A DNA stretch of 64,000 bases, taken from NCBI RefSeq assembly GCF_000421185.1, contig NZ_ATWJ01000007.1:434001-498000 (forward strand), in the 5' to 3' direction. The notes beneath the pieces are model-generated. The model was given only the letters and a program-made list of their open reading frames with translations, made no database searches and was not told where the DNA came from. Made by a program: the position numbers and the translations under genes. The DNA is from Ornithinimicrobium pekingense DSM 21552 (GTDB lineage: Bacteria > Actinomycetota > Actinomycetes > Actinomycetales > Dermatophilaceae). Positions 52,969 to 62,785 of the stretch are shown piece after piece; the first letter of the stretch is position 1, and each line of letters opens with the position of its first letter.

Positions 52969-53796
52969 ATGGCGAACTACACCGCCGCTGACATCAAGGC
53001 CCTGCGCGAGTCCACCGGCGCCGGCATGATGGACGTCAAGAAGGCCCTCGACGAGGCCGAGGGCGACCTCGGCAAGGCCACCGAGATCCTGCGCGTCAAG
53101 GGTCTGAAGGGCGTGACCAAGCGTGAGGGCCGCTCGGCCTCCAACGGTCTGGTCCGTGCCCAGGTCGACGGTGGCGTGGGCACCCTCGTCGAGGTCAACT
53201 GCGAGACGGACTTCGTGGCCAAGAACCCGAAGTTCGGCGAGCTGGCCGACCGCATCCTGTCCCAGGCCGTCGCGGTCGAGGCCGCCGACGCCGAGTCCCT
53301 GCTGGCTTCCGAGCTCGACGGCAAGACCGTCAAGGAGGTCCTGGACGAGGCCAACGCCGGGCTCGGCGAGAAGATCGAGGTCCGCCGCGTCGCCCGGGTG
53401 ACCGGTGACCAGGTCGTGAGCTACCTGCACAAGACCAACCCCGACCTGCCCGCGCAGATCGGCGTCCTGGTCGCCACCTCCGGCGGGGACCAGCAGGTGG
53501 CCCGTGACATCGCGATGCACGTCGCGGCGTTCTCCCCGACCGTGCTCTCGCGCGAGGAGATCGACGCCGAGACGGTCGAGAACGAGCGGCGCATCGCCGA
53601 GCAGACCGCCCGCGAGGAGGGCAAGCCCGAGCAGGCCCTGCCCAAGATCGTCGAGGGCCGGGTCAACGGCTTCTTCAAGGAGAACGTCCTGCTCGACCAG
53701 TCCTTCGCCAAGGACGCGAAGAAGTCGGTCGGCCAGGTCGCCAAGGAGGCCGGTGCCACCGTCACCGGGTTCGCCCGCTTCAAGGTCGGCGTCTGA
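52969..53796 (+). CDS. tsf: Elongation factor Ts
   Basis: Nucleotide exchange factor for EF-Tu. 275 residues. N-terminal UBA-like helix with LRESTGAGMMDVKKALDEA, then the TDFV EF-Tu-contacting motif in EVNCETDFVAKN, the core with GVLVATSGGDQQVARDIAMH, and a C-terminal helix region. ATG with AAGGAG 11 bases upstream. Followed by a strong terminator. Confidence 0.97.
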   Translation: MANYTAADIKALRESTGAGMMDVKKALDEAEGDLGKATEILRVKGLKGVTKREGRSASNGLVRAQVDGGVGTLVEVNCETDFVAKNPKFGELADRILSQAVAVEAADAESLLASELDGKTVKEVLDEANAGLGEKIEVRRVARVTGDQVVSYLHKTNPDLPAQIGVLVATSGGDQQVARDIAMHVAAFSPTVLSREEIDAETVENERRIAEQTAREEGKPEQALPKIVEGRVNGFFKENVLLDQSFAKDAKKSVGQVAKEAGATVTGFARFKVGV

Positions 53797-53817
53797 GCGC
53801 CTGACGCCCAGCACGTC

Positions 53818-53858
53818 GGGAGGGCCCGTCGCAGCCATCGGCTGCGGCGGGCCCTCCC
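53818..53858 (+). terminator. Strong terminator after tsf
   Basis: 19-base arms 53818-53836 and 53840-53858 (GGGAGGGCCCG... with ...CGGGCCCTCCC), one G-U pair, 3-base loop ATC. Followed by GCTTG. Confidence 0.85.
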
Positions 53859-53914
53859 GCTTGTCCTGCCGGCCGCCGGGCAGGGGGCGCTCAGCCCCGT
53901 CGTGCACGCCGGGA

Positions 53915-54020
53915 GGTGCAGGACCGGCGCGCTGTGCGTGGCCGGCACGCGGTGCAGGACCGGGTCAGCCGTCGACGTGGTCCAGCCCCAGGTCGAGGAC
54001 CCGGGGCGCTGTGCGTGGCC
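53915..54020 (+). repeat. Short degenerate direct repeats in the tsf/nrtR-like spacer
   Basis: GGTGCAGGACCGG occurs at 53915-53927 and 53951-53963, and GCGCTGTGCGTGGCC at 53929-53943 and 54006-54020. A degraded third AGGACC copy precedes the last. The copies make an uneven tandem array of about 106 bases between the tsf terminator and the end of the minus-strand gene. No gene is visible in it. Confidence 0.55.
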
Positions 54021-54023
54021 GCG

Positions 54024-54962
54024 TCAGCGGGTGCGCGGCAGCTTGGTGCCCGCGACGCCGCGCTCGTCGAGCACCCCGCGCCGGAAACGGTAGAGCCGGG
54101 CAGGGCGGCCGCCGGTGTCGCTGTCGGTCTCGCCGGTGGGCTCCACGAGGTCCTGCTGGGTCACCAGGCGACGGAAGTTCTGCTTGTGCACCGCCTGGCC
54201 GGCGATCGCCTCCACCGCCACCTGCAGCTGGCCCAGGGTGAAGGTGTCGGGCATCAGCTCGAAGACGACGGGGTGGTACTGGATCTTGGCCCGGAGGCGG
54301 GCCAGGCCGGTGGACAGGATGCGCCGGTGGTCACCGGCCATCCGCTCGCCGGGCACGCCGGGACGGTCCTCGCCGTCACTCCCGGGCGCCGGGTCGTCGG
54401 TGGTGGCGCCACCGCTCTCCGGGAGCAGGCCGGCCTCGTAGAGCAGCTCGTAGCGCTGCAGCACCAGCTCGGGGGCCCACGGGCGGCCGTCGAGGGCGAA
54501 GCACACGTCCGTGCGCAGCTGGCGCCGCTCGCGCTCACCGTCCGACCGCGCGCCGCGGGCCCAGGCGTCCAGCAGGGGGGTGACCGTCTCCTGCAGGACG
54601 GTCGGGCCGGGAGAGCCCGGCCGCCGGTCCTCCCAGGGGAAGAAGGCGTACCAGTCCCGCCATCCGTGCCCGGCGTCGCCGGCGGCCCGGGTCAGGCCGA
54701 GGTAGGAGACCGAGACCACCCGCCCGCCGGCGACCGAGCGGTCGGGGTCGGCGAAGGTGTAGAGCTGCTCCACGTAGCCCAGGTGGTGGCCGGTCTGCTG
54801 CTCGACCCAGGCCTGCAGCCCGGCCTGCATCGAGCGGTGCTCGGTGCGCAGGGGGCCGGAGGGCAGGCTGCGGCCCTGGTCTGCGGTCAGGACCAGCGGG
54901 CGGCCGTCGTCGACGGCGGTCAGCACCGCCACGAGCTCAGCCCTCACGCGCTCACCGGTCAC
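54024..54962 (-). CDS. NrtR-like Nudix-related transcriptional regulator
   Basis: 312 residues. The N-terminal about 150 residues resemble a Nudix-like fold ([36 protein letters not shown]), without a clear Nudix catalytic box. The C-terminal part has the winged-helix region typical of NrtR ([34 protein letters not shown]). NrtR proteins sense ADP-ribose and control NAD synthesis; the target here is unknown. CAGAAT (minus strand, 54974-54969) lies 6 bases before the GTG start. Divergent from pyrH. Confidence 0.8.
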   Translation of the reverse strand: MTGERVRAELVAVLTAVDDGRPLVLTADQGRSLPSGPLRTEHRSMQAGLQAWVEQQTGHHLGYVEQLYTFADPDRSVAGGRVVSVSYLGLTRAAGDAGHGWRDWYAFFPWEDRRPGSPGPTVLQETVTPLLDAWARGARSDGERERRQLRTDVCFALDGRPWAPELVLQRYELLYEAGLLPESGGATTDDPAPGSDGEDRPGVPGERMAGDHRRILSTGLARLRAKIQYHPVVFELMPDTFTLGQLQVAVEAIAGQAVHKQNFRRLVTQQDLVEPTGETDSDTGGRPARLYRFRRGVLDERGVAGTKLPRTR

Positions 54963-55059
54963 CGGGCCATTCTGCCCCGGGCGACCGCCCGTGCCCGCCA
55001 GGGGCCGGGTGTGGCAGGATCGACCGACCGCCCCACGCGACCCCTCGGAGGTTCTCCGC

Positions 55060-55839
55060 ATGCCGACGTCCGCGCCCAGCCCTGCCACCCTTCCCACCCC
55101 GATGTCCCCCGCAGCCCCCGACGAGCCGCACACCGGCCGCCGGGTGCTGCTCAAGCTCTCCGGGGAGGCGTTCGGCGGCGGCAAGGTCGGCCTGGACCCC
55201 GACGTCGTCAGGGGCATCGCGCGGCAGATCGCCGCCGGCCAGCGGGCCGGTGTGCAGGTGGCCGTGGTGATGGGCGGAGGCAACTTCTTCCGCGGCGCGC
55301 AGCTGCAGCAGCGGGGGATGGAGCGCGCCCGGGCGGACTACATGGGCATGCTCGGCACCGTCATGAACTGCCTGGCGCTGCAGGACTTCCTGGAGAAGGA
55401 GGGCGTGGACACCCGCGTGCAGACGGCGATCACGATGGGGCAGGTCGCCGAGCCCTACATCCCGCGCAAGGCGATCCGGCACCTGGAGAAGGGCCGGGTC
55501 GTGATCTTCGGCGCCGGTGCGGGTATGCCCTACTTCTCCACAGACACCGTCTCGGCGCAGCGTGCCCTGGAGATCAAGTGCGACGCGGTGCTGATGAGCA
55601 AGCACGGGGTCGACGGCGTCTACACCGCCGACCCCCGCACCGACGACACGGCCGTCAAGCTCGAGGAGCTGACCTTCACCGACGCGCTCACCGGCAACCT
55701 GCGCGTGGTCGACGCCGCGGCCTTCAGCCTGTGCATGGACAACGACCTGCCGATGCTCGTCTTCGGCATCGACGGCGAGGACGCCATCACCCGCGCCATC
55801 CGGGGTGAGAAGATCGGGACACTGGTCACCGCCGGCTGA
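55060..55839 (+). CDS. pyrH: Uridylate kinase (UMP kinase)
   Basis: Phosphorylates UMP to UDP; hexameric amino-acid-kinase fold. 259 residues including about 25 extra Pro/Ser/Ala residues at the N-terminus. Features are [50 protein letters not shown], and [10 protein letters not shown] near the C-terminus. Ribosome-binding site CGGAGG 8 bases before the ATG. Cluster rpsB-tsf-pyrH-frr-cdsA is conserved, but the NrtR-like gene is inserted on the opposite strand here. Confidence 0.96.
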   Translation: MPTSAPSPATLPTPMSPAAPDEPHTGRRVLLKLSGEAFGGGKVGLDPDVVRGIARQIAAGQRAGVQVAVVMGGGNFFRGAQLQQRGMERARADYMGMLGTVMNCLALQDFLEKEGVDTRVQTAITMGQVAEPYIPRKAIRHLEKGRVVIFGAGAGMPYFSTDTVSAQRALEIKCDAVLMSKHGVDGVYTADPRTDDTAVKLEELTFTDALTGNLRVVDAAAFSLCMDNDLPMLVFGIDGEDAITRAIRGEKIGTLVTAG

Positions 55840-55887
55840 GCCGGCGCGACCACCACGCACGACGCGACGAAGGAGCGATTAGCAGCG

Positions 55888-56454
55888 ATGTCCGAGCTCA
55901 TCGAGATGGCCCTCATGGAGGCCGAGGAAAAGATGGACAAGGCCCTGGAGGTGGCGCGCGAGGACATGGCCTCGATCCGCACCGGCCGGGCCCACCCGGG
56001 CATGTTCGCCAAGATCGAGGTGGACTACTACGGCGCGCCGACGCCGATGCAGCAGCTGGCCTCCTTCACCGTGCAGGACGCCCGCACCCTGCTCATCACC
56101 CCCTACGACAAGAGCGCCATGAGCGCGATCGAGAAGGCGCTGCGCGACTCCGACCTGGGGGCCAACCCCAGCAACGACGGCAACGCCATCCGGATCGTCA
56201 TGCCGCAGCTGACCGAGGAGCGCCGCCGCGAGTACATCAAGCTGGCGCAAACCAAGGGTGAGGACGCCAAGGTGTCGGTGCGCCACGTGCGCCGCCATGC
56301 CAAGGACGCCATCGACCGGGCCGTCAAGGACGGGGAGGTCGGCGAGGACGAGGGCACCCGCGCCGAGAAGGAGCTGGAGGCGCTGACCAAGCGCCACGTC
56401 GAGGCGGTCGACGAGGTGCTCAAGCACAAGGAGACCGAGCTGCTCGACGTCTGA
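55888..56454 (+). CDS. frr: Ribosome recycling factor
   Basis: Releases ribosomes after termination together with EF-G. 188 residues of two domains. Visible motifs are [48 protein letters not shown], and [23 protein letters not shown] with AAGGAGCG upstream. Starts 48 bases after pyrH. Confidence 0.97.
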   Translation: MSELIEMALMEAEEKMDKALEVAREDMASIRTGRAHPGMFAKIEVDYYGAPTPMQQLASFTVQDARTLLITPYDKSAMSAIEKALRDSDLGANPSNDGNAIRIVMPQLTEERRREYIKLAQTKGEDAKVSVRHVRRHAKDAIDRAVKDGEVGEDEGTRAEKELEALTKRHVEAVDEVLKHKETELLDV

Positions 56455-56468
56455 GCGGCTCGAGATCG

Positions 56469-57368
56469 GTGTCGGGCGTCGGGGCCATGGCCGAGACGAC
56501 GGGGGAGAGCACCGGGTCCCGGCGTGCCTACCGTGCGCGTCGGGGGAGCTCGCCTGCCCCGGGTGGCCCGGGTCGTGCGGGACGCAACCTGCCGGCAGCG
56601 GTCGTGGTGGGGCTCGTGCTCATCGGCCTGGTCGTCGCCAGCCTGCTGATCTACCGCCCGCTCTTCGTCCTGCTCGTGCTCGCCGTGGCCGTCGTCGGCG
56701 TCTGGGAGCTCGACCACGCCCTGCGCGTCGCGCGGTACTCCATACCCCTGCCCCCGCTGCTGGCTGCCACGGGACTGGTGCCCCTGGCCTACTACGGCGG
56801 GCCGTCCGCGCTCGCGGTCGGCTTCGGGGCCGCGGTGGCTCTGGTGTTGCTGTGGCGCTCGGTCGGACCTCCCGAGAACTCCCTGCGCGACGTGGCAGGG
56901 GGGACGTTCATCGTCGCCTACGTGCCGCTGCTCGCCGCCGTCCCCGCTCTCATGGTCGCCGAGCCGGACGGTGCGCTGCGCGTGCTCACCTACGTGCTGG
57001 TCACCGTGGCCAGCGACACCGGCGGGTATGTCGTGGGCGTGCTGCGGGGGCGCACGCCGATGGCGCCGTCCCTGTCGCCGAAGAAGTCGTGGGAGGGCTT
57101 CGCCGGCTCGGTCGGGCTGAGCTCGGTCGTGGGGCTGCTCGCGTTCGTCCTGCTGCTGGACGGCCCCTGGTGGGGCGGGCTGCTGCTGGGGGCCGTGGCG
57201 GCCTGCTTCGCCACGGTCGGTGACCTGGCCGAGTCCTCCATCAAGCGCGACATCGGCATCAAGGACATGGGCACCCTGCTGCCCGGCCACGGCGGGATCA
57301 TGGACCGCCTCGACTCGCTCCTGGTCACCGCGCCGGTCTGCTGGGCGCTGATGCGCCTGCTGGTCTGA
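56469..57368 (+). CDS. cdsA: Phosphatidate cytidylyltransferase
   Basis: Membrane enzyme making CDP-diacylglycerol. 299 residues with about six to eight hydrophobic segments from residue 43 on. The diagnostic signature [21 protein letters not shown] followed by IMDRLDS is near residue 258. About 40 disordered residues precede the first segment. GTG 56469 is used; ATG 56487 is an alternative 6 codons in. Follows frr by 14 bases. Confidence 0.94.
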   Translation: MSGVGAMAETTGESTGSRRAYRARRGSSPAPGGPGRAGRNLPAAVVVGLVLIGLVVASLLIYRPLFVLLVLAVAVVGVWELDHALRVARYSIPLPPLLAATGLVPLAYYGGPSALAVGFGAAVALVLLWRSVGPPENSLRDVAGGTFIVAYVPLLAAVPALMVAEPDGALRVLTYVLVTVASDTGGYVVGVLRGRTPMAPSLSPKKSWEGFAGSVGLSSVVGLLAFVLLLDGPWWGGLLLGAVAACFATVGDLAESSIKRDIGIKDMGTLLPGHGGIMDRLDSLLVTAPVCWALMRLLV

Positions 57369-57414
57369 GACCACGGGGACGCCGACCCGGCCGGAGGATG
57401 GGACACTGGCAGGG

Positions 57415-58608
57415 ATGAGCACCGAGCTGCCGACCCCGACCACCCGCCCCGAGCCCGGCAGGCTGACCTTCAGCGCGCCCCGGCGCGGCAAGCCGCCGAC
57501 CCACCTGGCCGACCTCGACCCGGCGGGCCGCAAGGCGTGGGCCGCGGAGCTCGGGGTGCCCGGCTTCCGCGCCGACCAGGTCTCCCGTCACTACTTCGAG
57601 CGGTTGACCACCGACCCCGAGCAGATGACCGACCTGCTGCGCACCGGCCGTGACGAGCTCGTGTCCACGCTGCTGCCGCCGCTGCTGACCCCCGTGCGCA
57701 CCCTGTCCACCGACGGAGGAGCCACCCTCAAGCAGGTCCACCGCCTCCACGACGGCGCCCTCGTGGAGTCGGTGCTCATGCGCTACCCCGGACGCGTGAC
57801 CATGTGCATCTCCAGCCAGGCCGGCTGCGGGATGAACTGCCCGTTCTGCGCCACCGGGCAGCAGGGCCTGACCCGCAACCTGTCCACGGCAGAGATCGTC
57901 GAGCAGGTCATCGCCGCGGCCCGGGCCCTGCGCCACGGTGACCTGCAGGCGGGCACGGCCGTGGAGCACGGCCACGACCCCGCGGCCGAGACCACCGTCG
58001 AGCAGGCGCTGCGGGTGAGCAACGTGGTCTTCATGGGGATGGGTGAGGCCCTGGCCAACTACAAGGCCGCCGTGGGGGCGATCCGCCGCCTGGTGGAGCG
58101 ACCGCCCGCCGGGCTGGGCATGTCCGCGCGCGGCGTGACGATGTCGACCGTGGGGCTGGTGCCGGCCATCGACAAGCTGGCGGGCGAGGGCATCCCGGTG
58201 ACCCTGGCCCTGAGCCTGCACGCCCCCGACGACGAGCTCCGCGACGAGTTGGTGCCGATCAACACCCGGTGGAAGGTCGACGAGGCGCTCGACGCCGCCC
58301 GGCGCTACTTCGACACGACCGGTCGCCGGGTCAGCATCGAGTACGCCCTCATCCGCGACATCAACGACCACGCCTGGCGGGCCGACCTGCTGGGGGAGAA
58401 GCTCAACGCGCGCGGCCGCGGGTGGGTCCACGTCAACCCCATCCCGCTCAACCCGACGCCGGGCAGCAAGTGGACCGCCTCCCGCCCCGGCGTCGAGCAG
58501 CAGTTCGTCGAGCGGCTGCGGGCGCACGGCATACCCACGACCGTGCGTGACACCCGCGGCTCGGAGATCGACGGCGCCTGCGGGCAGCTGGCCGCCGTCA
58601 CCGCCTAG
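57415..58608 (+). CDS. rlmN: 23S rRNA (adenine(2503)-C2) / tRNA methyltransferase, radical SAM
   Basis: Methylates A2503 of 23S rRNA and A37 of some tRNAs. 397 residues. The radical-SAM iron-sulfur motif is in [16 protein letters not shown] (CxxxCxxC), with [10 protein letters not shown] for SAM binding and [16 protein letters not shown]. The C-terminal catalytic cysteine lies in DGACGQL. The loop between [10 protein letters not shown] and [11 protein letters not shown] is longer than in E. coli. Its stop overlaps the convergent DinB gene by 4 bases. Confidence 0.96.
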   Translation: MSTELPTPTTRPEPGRLTFSAPRRGKPPTHLADLDPAGRKAWAAELGVPGFRADQVSRHYFERLTTDPEQMTDLLRTGRDELVSTLLPPLLTPVRTLSTDGGATLKQVHRLHDGALVESVLMRYPGRVTMCISSQAGCGMNCPFCATGQQGLTRNLSTAEIVEQVIAAARALRHGDLQAGTAVEHGHDPAAETTVEQALRVSNVVFMGMGEALANYKAAVGAIRRLVERPPAGLGMSARGVTMSTVGLVPAIDKLAGEGIPVTLALSLHAPDDELRDELVPINTRWKVDEALDAARRYFDTTGRRVSIEYALIRDINDHAWRADLLGEKLNARGRGWVHVNPIPLNPTPGSKWTASRPGVEQQFVERLRAHGIPTTVRDTRGSEIDGACGQLAAVTA

Positions 58609-59186
58609 ACCGGCGTTGCCGCCGGGACCGGCGGCAGCATCGGCCAGTCCGGCGGCGGGTCCTCGCCGACACGACCGTCGACGGCCTCGCGCAGCAGGTC
58701 CATGTGTCCGGTGTGCCGGCCGTACTCCTCGATGATGTCGTGCAGGTGCCGGCGCAGCGACGGACGCGCGTCCTCGAAGACCAGGTGGCCGGGCCGGTCC
58801 AGCCCATCCTCGGCCAGCAGCGCACCCAGGCGGGTGCGGGAGCGTGCGACGGCGGCCTCCCACAGCCCGTAGACGTCCTCGGCGGTCTCGTCCGGGTCGA
58901 CGGTGAACTGCCAGCGCGCCACGTCCTCCTCCGGCACCGAGAGCCAGGTGACCGGAGGCGCCCCGGCCATCCGCCAGCAGAAGACGTCGTCCTCGCAGAC
59001 CGCCAGGTGCTTGAGCAGGCCACCGACGGTCAGCGCGGACGTGGGGACGGCTCGCCTGCGCAGCTGCTCCACGGTCAGGCCGTCGGCCTTCCAGCGGAAG
59101 GTGGCGCGCAGACGCTCGAGCGTCCCGACCAGGTGCTCGACGTCGGTGCCGGCCAGGGGTGGCTCCCAGGGTGGGTCGGTGGTCAT
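58605..59186 (-). CDS. DinB-family protein (DUF664, possible mycothiol transferase)
   Basis: 193-residue four-helix-bundle protein. The His triad expected for the metal is in [11 protein letters not shown] and [13 protein letters not shown], with [20 protein letters not shown] as the family-typical helix. Some members are mycothiol-dependent transferases; the substrate is unknown. SD-like GAGGAG 5 bases before the ATG. Second DinB-fold gene of the window after the SRPBCC-DinB fusion. Confidence 0.83.
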   Translation of the reverse strand: MTTDPPWEPPLAGTDVEHLVGTLERLRATFRWKADGLTVEQLRRRAVPTSALTVGGLLKHLAVCEDDVFCWRMAGAPPVTWLSVPEEDVARWQFTVDPDETAEDVYGLWEAAVARSRTRLGALLAEDGLDRPGHLVFEDARPSLRRHLHDIIEEYGRHTGHMDLLREAVDGRVGEDPPPDWPMLPPVPAATPV

Positions 59187-59408
59187 GGCGCTCCTCGGTC
59201 CGTGTGGGTGGTGCTGCTGACGCTAGGCGCCCGACCTCGCGTCTGTCAGGGTCCCGGGCGCGACCTGCGGACAGGATCGGACCGCGTCAGCGGGTCGCTC
59301 ACGAGGCGCTGGAGCGCCAGCCGGGTGACCTTCTGCGCTGGGAGCCCGACCACGAGGGCTCAGGACCCTGCGTCGTGAGCGAGCGGTCCCCGGCCGACGG
59401 GTGCCCGG

Positions 59409-60626
59409 TCAGCCGGGAGTGACGACGTCCGCCGCCTCGTCGACCGTGTCGACGAGGTGGAGGGAGCGCGCCATCGGGCGGTCCCTGCCCAGCGCCTGCA
59501 GGAGCTGCCACACGGGAAGGTGGGAGGTCCAGTGCTCGCGTCCCACCAGCACCAGCGGGGTCGGCGGCGTGCCGGGGCCCCCGGCCTCCACCTCGTAGTA
59601 GAGCCTGGTCGCCATCTGGAACACCTCCTGGACCGTCCCGGCCGCGCCCGGGAGGACCACGAGGCCGTGGCGGGCGTGCGCGAGGAGCAGGTCCTCGCGC
59701 AGGGCGTTGGAGAAGAACTTGGCGACGAGCTGGGCGAACGCGTTCGGGGGCTCGTGGCCGTAGTACCAGGTGGGGATCCCGACGCTGCGCAGGCGGCGTG
59801 GCCCGTGCGTCGAGGCACGCGTGCGCAGCGCCGGACGGACCCAGCCGGCGATGTCCGGGGCGAAGTCGGGGACGGTGGCCACCTCCTCCAGCGCCGCGGC
59901 CAGCACCTCCTCGTCCGGGGCCCAGGCGCCCAGGTTGGCGGCCTCCATGGCGCCGGGACCGCCGCCGGTGACGACCAGGGCACCGGACCCGGCGATCCGG
60001 TGGCCCAGGAGCGCGGCGGCGGCGAAGTCCTCCGTGCCGCGCCGCAGCGCGTGCCCGCCCATGACGCCGACCACGCGGCGTCCCTCCAGCAGGCCCGCGA
60101 GCGCGTCCGACATCGCGTCGTCGTGGACGGCCCGCAGCGCGGTGACGTAGGCGTCGTGGCGCACGGTCGCGTCCTCGAACCACCGGTAGGCCCTGGCGTC
60201 GACCGTCGCGGCGTAGCCGTCCTCCTCGATCCCGGCGTACAGCTCCTGGGGGGTGTAGAGCCGGGCCCGGTAGGGATCCACCGGGGCCCGCGGGTCGGTC
60301 GGGAAGATGATCGCGCCGTGGCGGCGCAGGTGGTCCTCGACCTCCTGGTCCAGGTCGCCCCCGAGGACGACGATGTCGCCCAGGTCGTCCCGGCCCAGGA
60401 GCAGCTCGCGGTCCCGGGTCAGGTCCAGACCCTGCAGGCGCAGCGCGTGCAGCGGCTCGGGCGAGGCCAGCAGCCGCGCCCACGTCGTGCGGTCCTCCAC
60501 CTCCCGGACGGGCACGGTCCCGACGCTCTCGGCCCGGGGGTAGCGCACCTCGGGGCCCTCCTGCCTGCCGGACCCCACCCGGGCGGAGGAGACACGGGCG
60601 CTGACGGGGTGCTGGGCGTGCGGCAT
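59409..60626 (-). CDS. LOG-family Rossmann-fold protein (PpnN-like size)
   Basis: 405 residues, far longer than the usual 180-250 of LOG/TIGR00730 proteins. The nucleotide-binding GGGPGAMEAAN lies near residue 225 and LPGAAGTVQEVF near 325, the PGGxGTxxE motif with Gly to Ala. The N-terminal about 180 residues (MSDALAGLLEGRRVVGVMGG is at their end) form an added domain. Size and layout recall PpnN, a nucleotide 5'-monophosphate nucleosidase. TAGGGT on the minus strand (60638-60633) lies 6 bases before the ATG, suggesting leaderless expression. 222 bases without a recognised gene separate it from the DinB gene. Confidence 0.82.
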   Translation of the reverse strand: MPHAQHPVSARVSSARVGSGRQEGPEVRYPRAESVGTVPVREVEDRTTWARLLASPEPLHALRLQGLDLTRDRELLLGRDDLGDIVVLGGDLDQEVEDHLRRHGAIIFPTDPRAPVDPYRARLYTPQELYAGIEEDGYAATVDARAYRWFEDATVRHDAYVTALRAVHDDAMSDALAGLLEGRRVVGVMGGHALRRGTEDFAAAALLGHRIAGSGALVVTGGGPGAMEAANLGAWAPDEEVLAAALEEVATVPDFAPDIAGWVRPALRTRASTHGPRRLRSVGIPTWYYGHEPPNAFAQLVAKFFSNALREDLLLAHARHGLVVLPGAAGTVQEVFQMATRLYYEVEAGGPGTPPTPLVLVGREHWTSHLPVWQLLQALGRDRPMARSLHLVDTVDEAADVVTPG

Positions 60627-60757
60627 ACCCAGACCCTATGCAGCGGGCCGCCCACCGGTCGGCGGGCGGTCGCCGCCCGTCGCACGATCCGCGCCGCCGG
60701 TCGGGCGGTCCTGCTCCCTGCCGCCCGCGGCCGGGCCCGCGGGTGTTGACTAGGGCC

Positions 60758-62674
60758 ATGAGCAACGACGCCCAGCAGAGCTACCGCGACACCGTGGCCG
60801 CGAGCATCGCCGACCCGGCCGGCTTCTGGGGGGAGGCCGCCGGGCTGGTCGACTGGATCACGCCGCCCCGGCAGGTCCTCGACGACAGCGACCCGCCGTT
60901 CTACCGGTGGTTTCCCGACGGCCGTCTCAACGTGTGCTTCAACGCCCTCGACCGGCACGTGGTGCACGGGCGCGCCGACCAGACCGCGCTCGTCTACGAC
61001 AGCCCCGTCACCGGGACGCAGCGGAGCTACACCTACGCCCAGCTGCTCGACCTCGTGGCCCGCTTCGGCGGGGTGCTGCGCGACCTCGGCGTCGGCAAGG
61101 GCGACCGGGTGGTCATTTACATGCCGATGATCCCCGAGGCGGTGGTCGCGATGCTGGCGTGCGCGCGCATCGGGGCGGTCCACTCCGTCGTCTTCGGCGG
61201 GTTCGCCCCCGCCGAGCTGGCCGCCCGGATCGAGGACGCCGAGCCCACCGTCGTCGTCTCGGCGTCGTGCGGGATCGAGCCGACGCGCACGATCGCCTAC
61301 AAGCCGATGCTCGACGAGGCGATCCGGCGCTCGGCGCACAAGCCCGAGCACTGCGTGATCGTCCAGCGCGAGCAGCAGACCTGCGAGCTGGGCGAGCGCG
61401 ACCTGGACTGGGCCCGGGTCATGCACCCCGACGCCGCCGCCCCGGCGGCGTGCGTGCCGGTCGCCGCGACCGACCCCCTCTACGTGCTCTACACGTCCGG
61501 GACCACCGGCAAGCCCAAGGGCATCGTGCGCGACAGCGGGGGGTATGCCGTCGCCCTGCGGTGGTCGATGACCAACCTCTACGGCGTCCGGCCGGGGGAG
61601 GCGTGGCTGTGCGGCTCCGACGTGGGCTGGGTCGTCGGGCACTCCTACATCGTCTACGCGCCCCTGCTCACCGGGGCGACCACCATCCTGTTCGAGGGCA
61701 AGCCCGTCGGCACGCCGGACGCCGGCACCTACTGGCGCCTGGTCGACCAGTACGACGCCGTGGCCGCGTTCACCGCGCCGACGGCGATCCGCGCGATCAA
61801 GAAGCAGGACCCGCGCGCGGAGCTGGTCAAGGAGCACGACCTGTCCTCGCTGCGCACGCTCTTCCTCGCCGGCGAGCGCCTCGACCCCGACACCTGGCAG
61901 TGGGCCACCGACCACCTCGGCGTGCCGGTCATCGACAACTGGTGGCAGACCGAGACGGGCTGGCCGATCGCGACCAACCCCGTCGGGCTGGCCCTGTTCG
62001 ACATCAAGCCCGGCTCCCCGACCCTGCCGACGGTGGGCTACGACGTGCGGGTCCTCGACGAGAGGGGCGAGGAGGTGGCCCCGGGCACGGAGGGGGCCAT
62101 CTGCATCAGGCTGCCGCTGCCTCCGGGGACGCTGCCGACGCTGTGGCGCGACGACGACCGCTTCGTCGCCTCCTACCTGTCGGCGCACCAGGGTTACTAC
62201 CTGACCGGGGACGGTGGCTACGTCGACGAGGACGGCTACCTCTACGTGATGGGGCGCACCGACGACGTCCTCAACGTGGCCGGTCACCGGCTCTCGACGG
62301 GCTCGCTGGAGGAGGCCCTCGCAGGACACCCCTCCGTGGCCGAGTGCGCCGTCATCGGCGTGCGCGACGCGCTCAAGGGGCAGGTGCCCCGGGCCCTGGT
62401 GGTGCTCAAGGCGGGCATCGACCTGGACCAGGCGCAGACCGACGCCCTCGAGGCCGAGCTGGTCCAGCGGGTCCGCGACGAGGTGGGGCCGGTGGCGGCC
62501 CTGCGCCAGGTCGACGTGGTCGACGCCCTGCCCAAGACCCGCTCGGGCAAGATCCTGCGCAAGACGATGCGCCAGATCGCCGACGGGCAGGAGGCCCAGG
62601 TCCCGTCGACGATCGAGGACGTCGGGGTGCTCGACGCGCTCGCCCCCGTCCTGCGTGCGGGGTCGCCCTCCTGA
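60758..62674 (+). CDS. prpE: Propionyl-CoA synthetase / acyl-CoA synthetase
   Basis: AMP-forming acyl-CoA ligase activating propionate (or acetate). 638 residues. AMP-binding motif YTSGTTGKPKGIVRD near residue 250, the PrpE-typical LAGERLDPDTWQWA, acceptor block DNWWQTETGWPIA, GRTDDVLNVAGHRLSTG, and the C-terminal catalytic Lys in TRSGKILRKTMR. The N-terminus DPAGFWGEAAGLVDW matches PrpE more than Acs. Stands alone; a PrpCBD cluster is not in the window. Would feed propionyl-CoA into central metabolism. Confidence 0.9.
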   Translation: MSNDAQQSYRDTVAASIADPAGFWGEAAGLVDWITPPRQVLDDSDPPFYRWFPDGRLNVCFNALDRHVVHGRADQTALVYDSPVTGTQRSYTYAQLLDLVARFGGVLRDLGVGKGDRVVIYMPMIPEAVVAMLACARIGAVHSVVFGGFAPAELAARIEDAEPTVVVSASCGIEPTRTIAYKPMLDEAIRRSAHKPEHCVIVQREQQTCELGERDLDWARVMHPDAAAPAACVPVAATDPLYVLYTSGTTGKPKGIVRDSGGYAVALRWSMTNLYGVRPGEAWLCGSDVGWVVGHSYIVYAPLLTGATTILFEGKPVGTPDAGTYWRLVDQYDAVAAFTAPTAIRAIKKQDPRAELVKEHDLSSLRTLFLAGERLDPDTWQWATDHLGVPVIDNWWQTETGWPIATNPVGLALFDIKPGSPTLPTVGYDVRVLDERGEEVAPGTEGAICIRLPLPPGTLPTLWRDDDRFVASYLSAHQGYYLTGDGGYVDEDGYLYVMGRTDDVLNVAGHRLSTGSLEEALAGHPSVAECAVIGVRDALKGQVPRALVVLKAGIDLDQAQTDALEAELVQRVRDEVGPVAALRQVDVVDALPKTRSGKILRKTMRQIADGQEAQVPSTIEDVGVLDALAPVLRAGSPS

Positions 62675-62785
62675 GCCTCCCGCGCCTGCCTGTGGATAAC
62701 CGGCGCGCCGGCTGAGGCGCCTTTCCTACCCTTCTCCGAAACAACGCTCCGGCCGCCGGCCGGGAGCATCGGGGAGGGAGGACCC

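Noticed and set aside
59187-59408. Possible gene remnant in the DinB/LOG spacer
   Set aside because: A short frame ends in LLRWEPDHEGSGP, but nothing resembles a known protein and no start signal is present. The spacer also has a minor GGCGCT/AGCGCC inverted repeat only.
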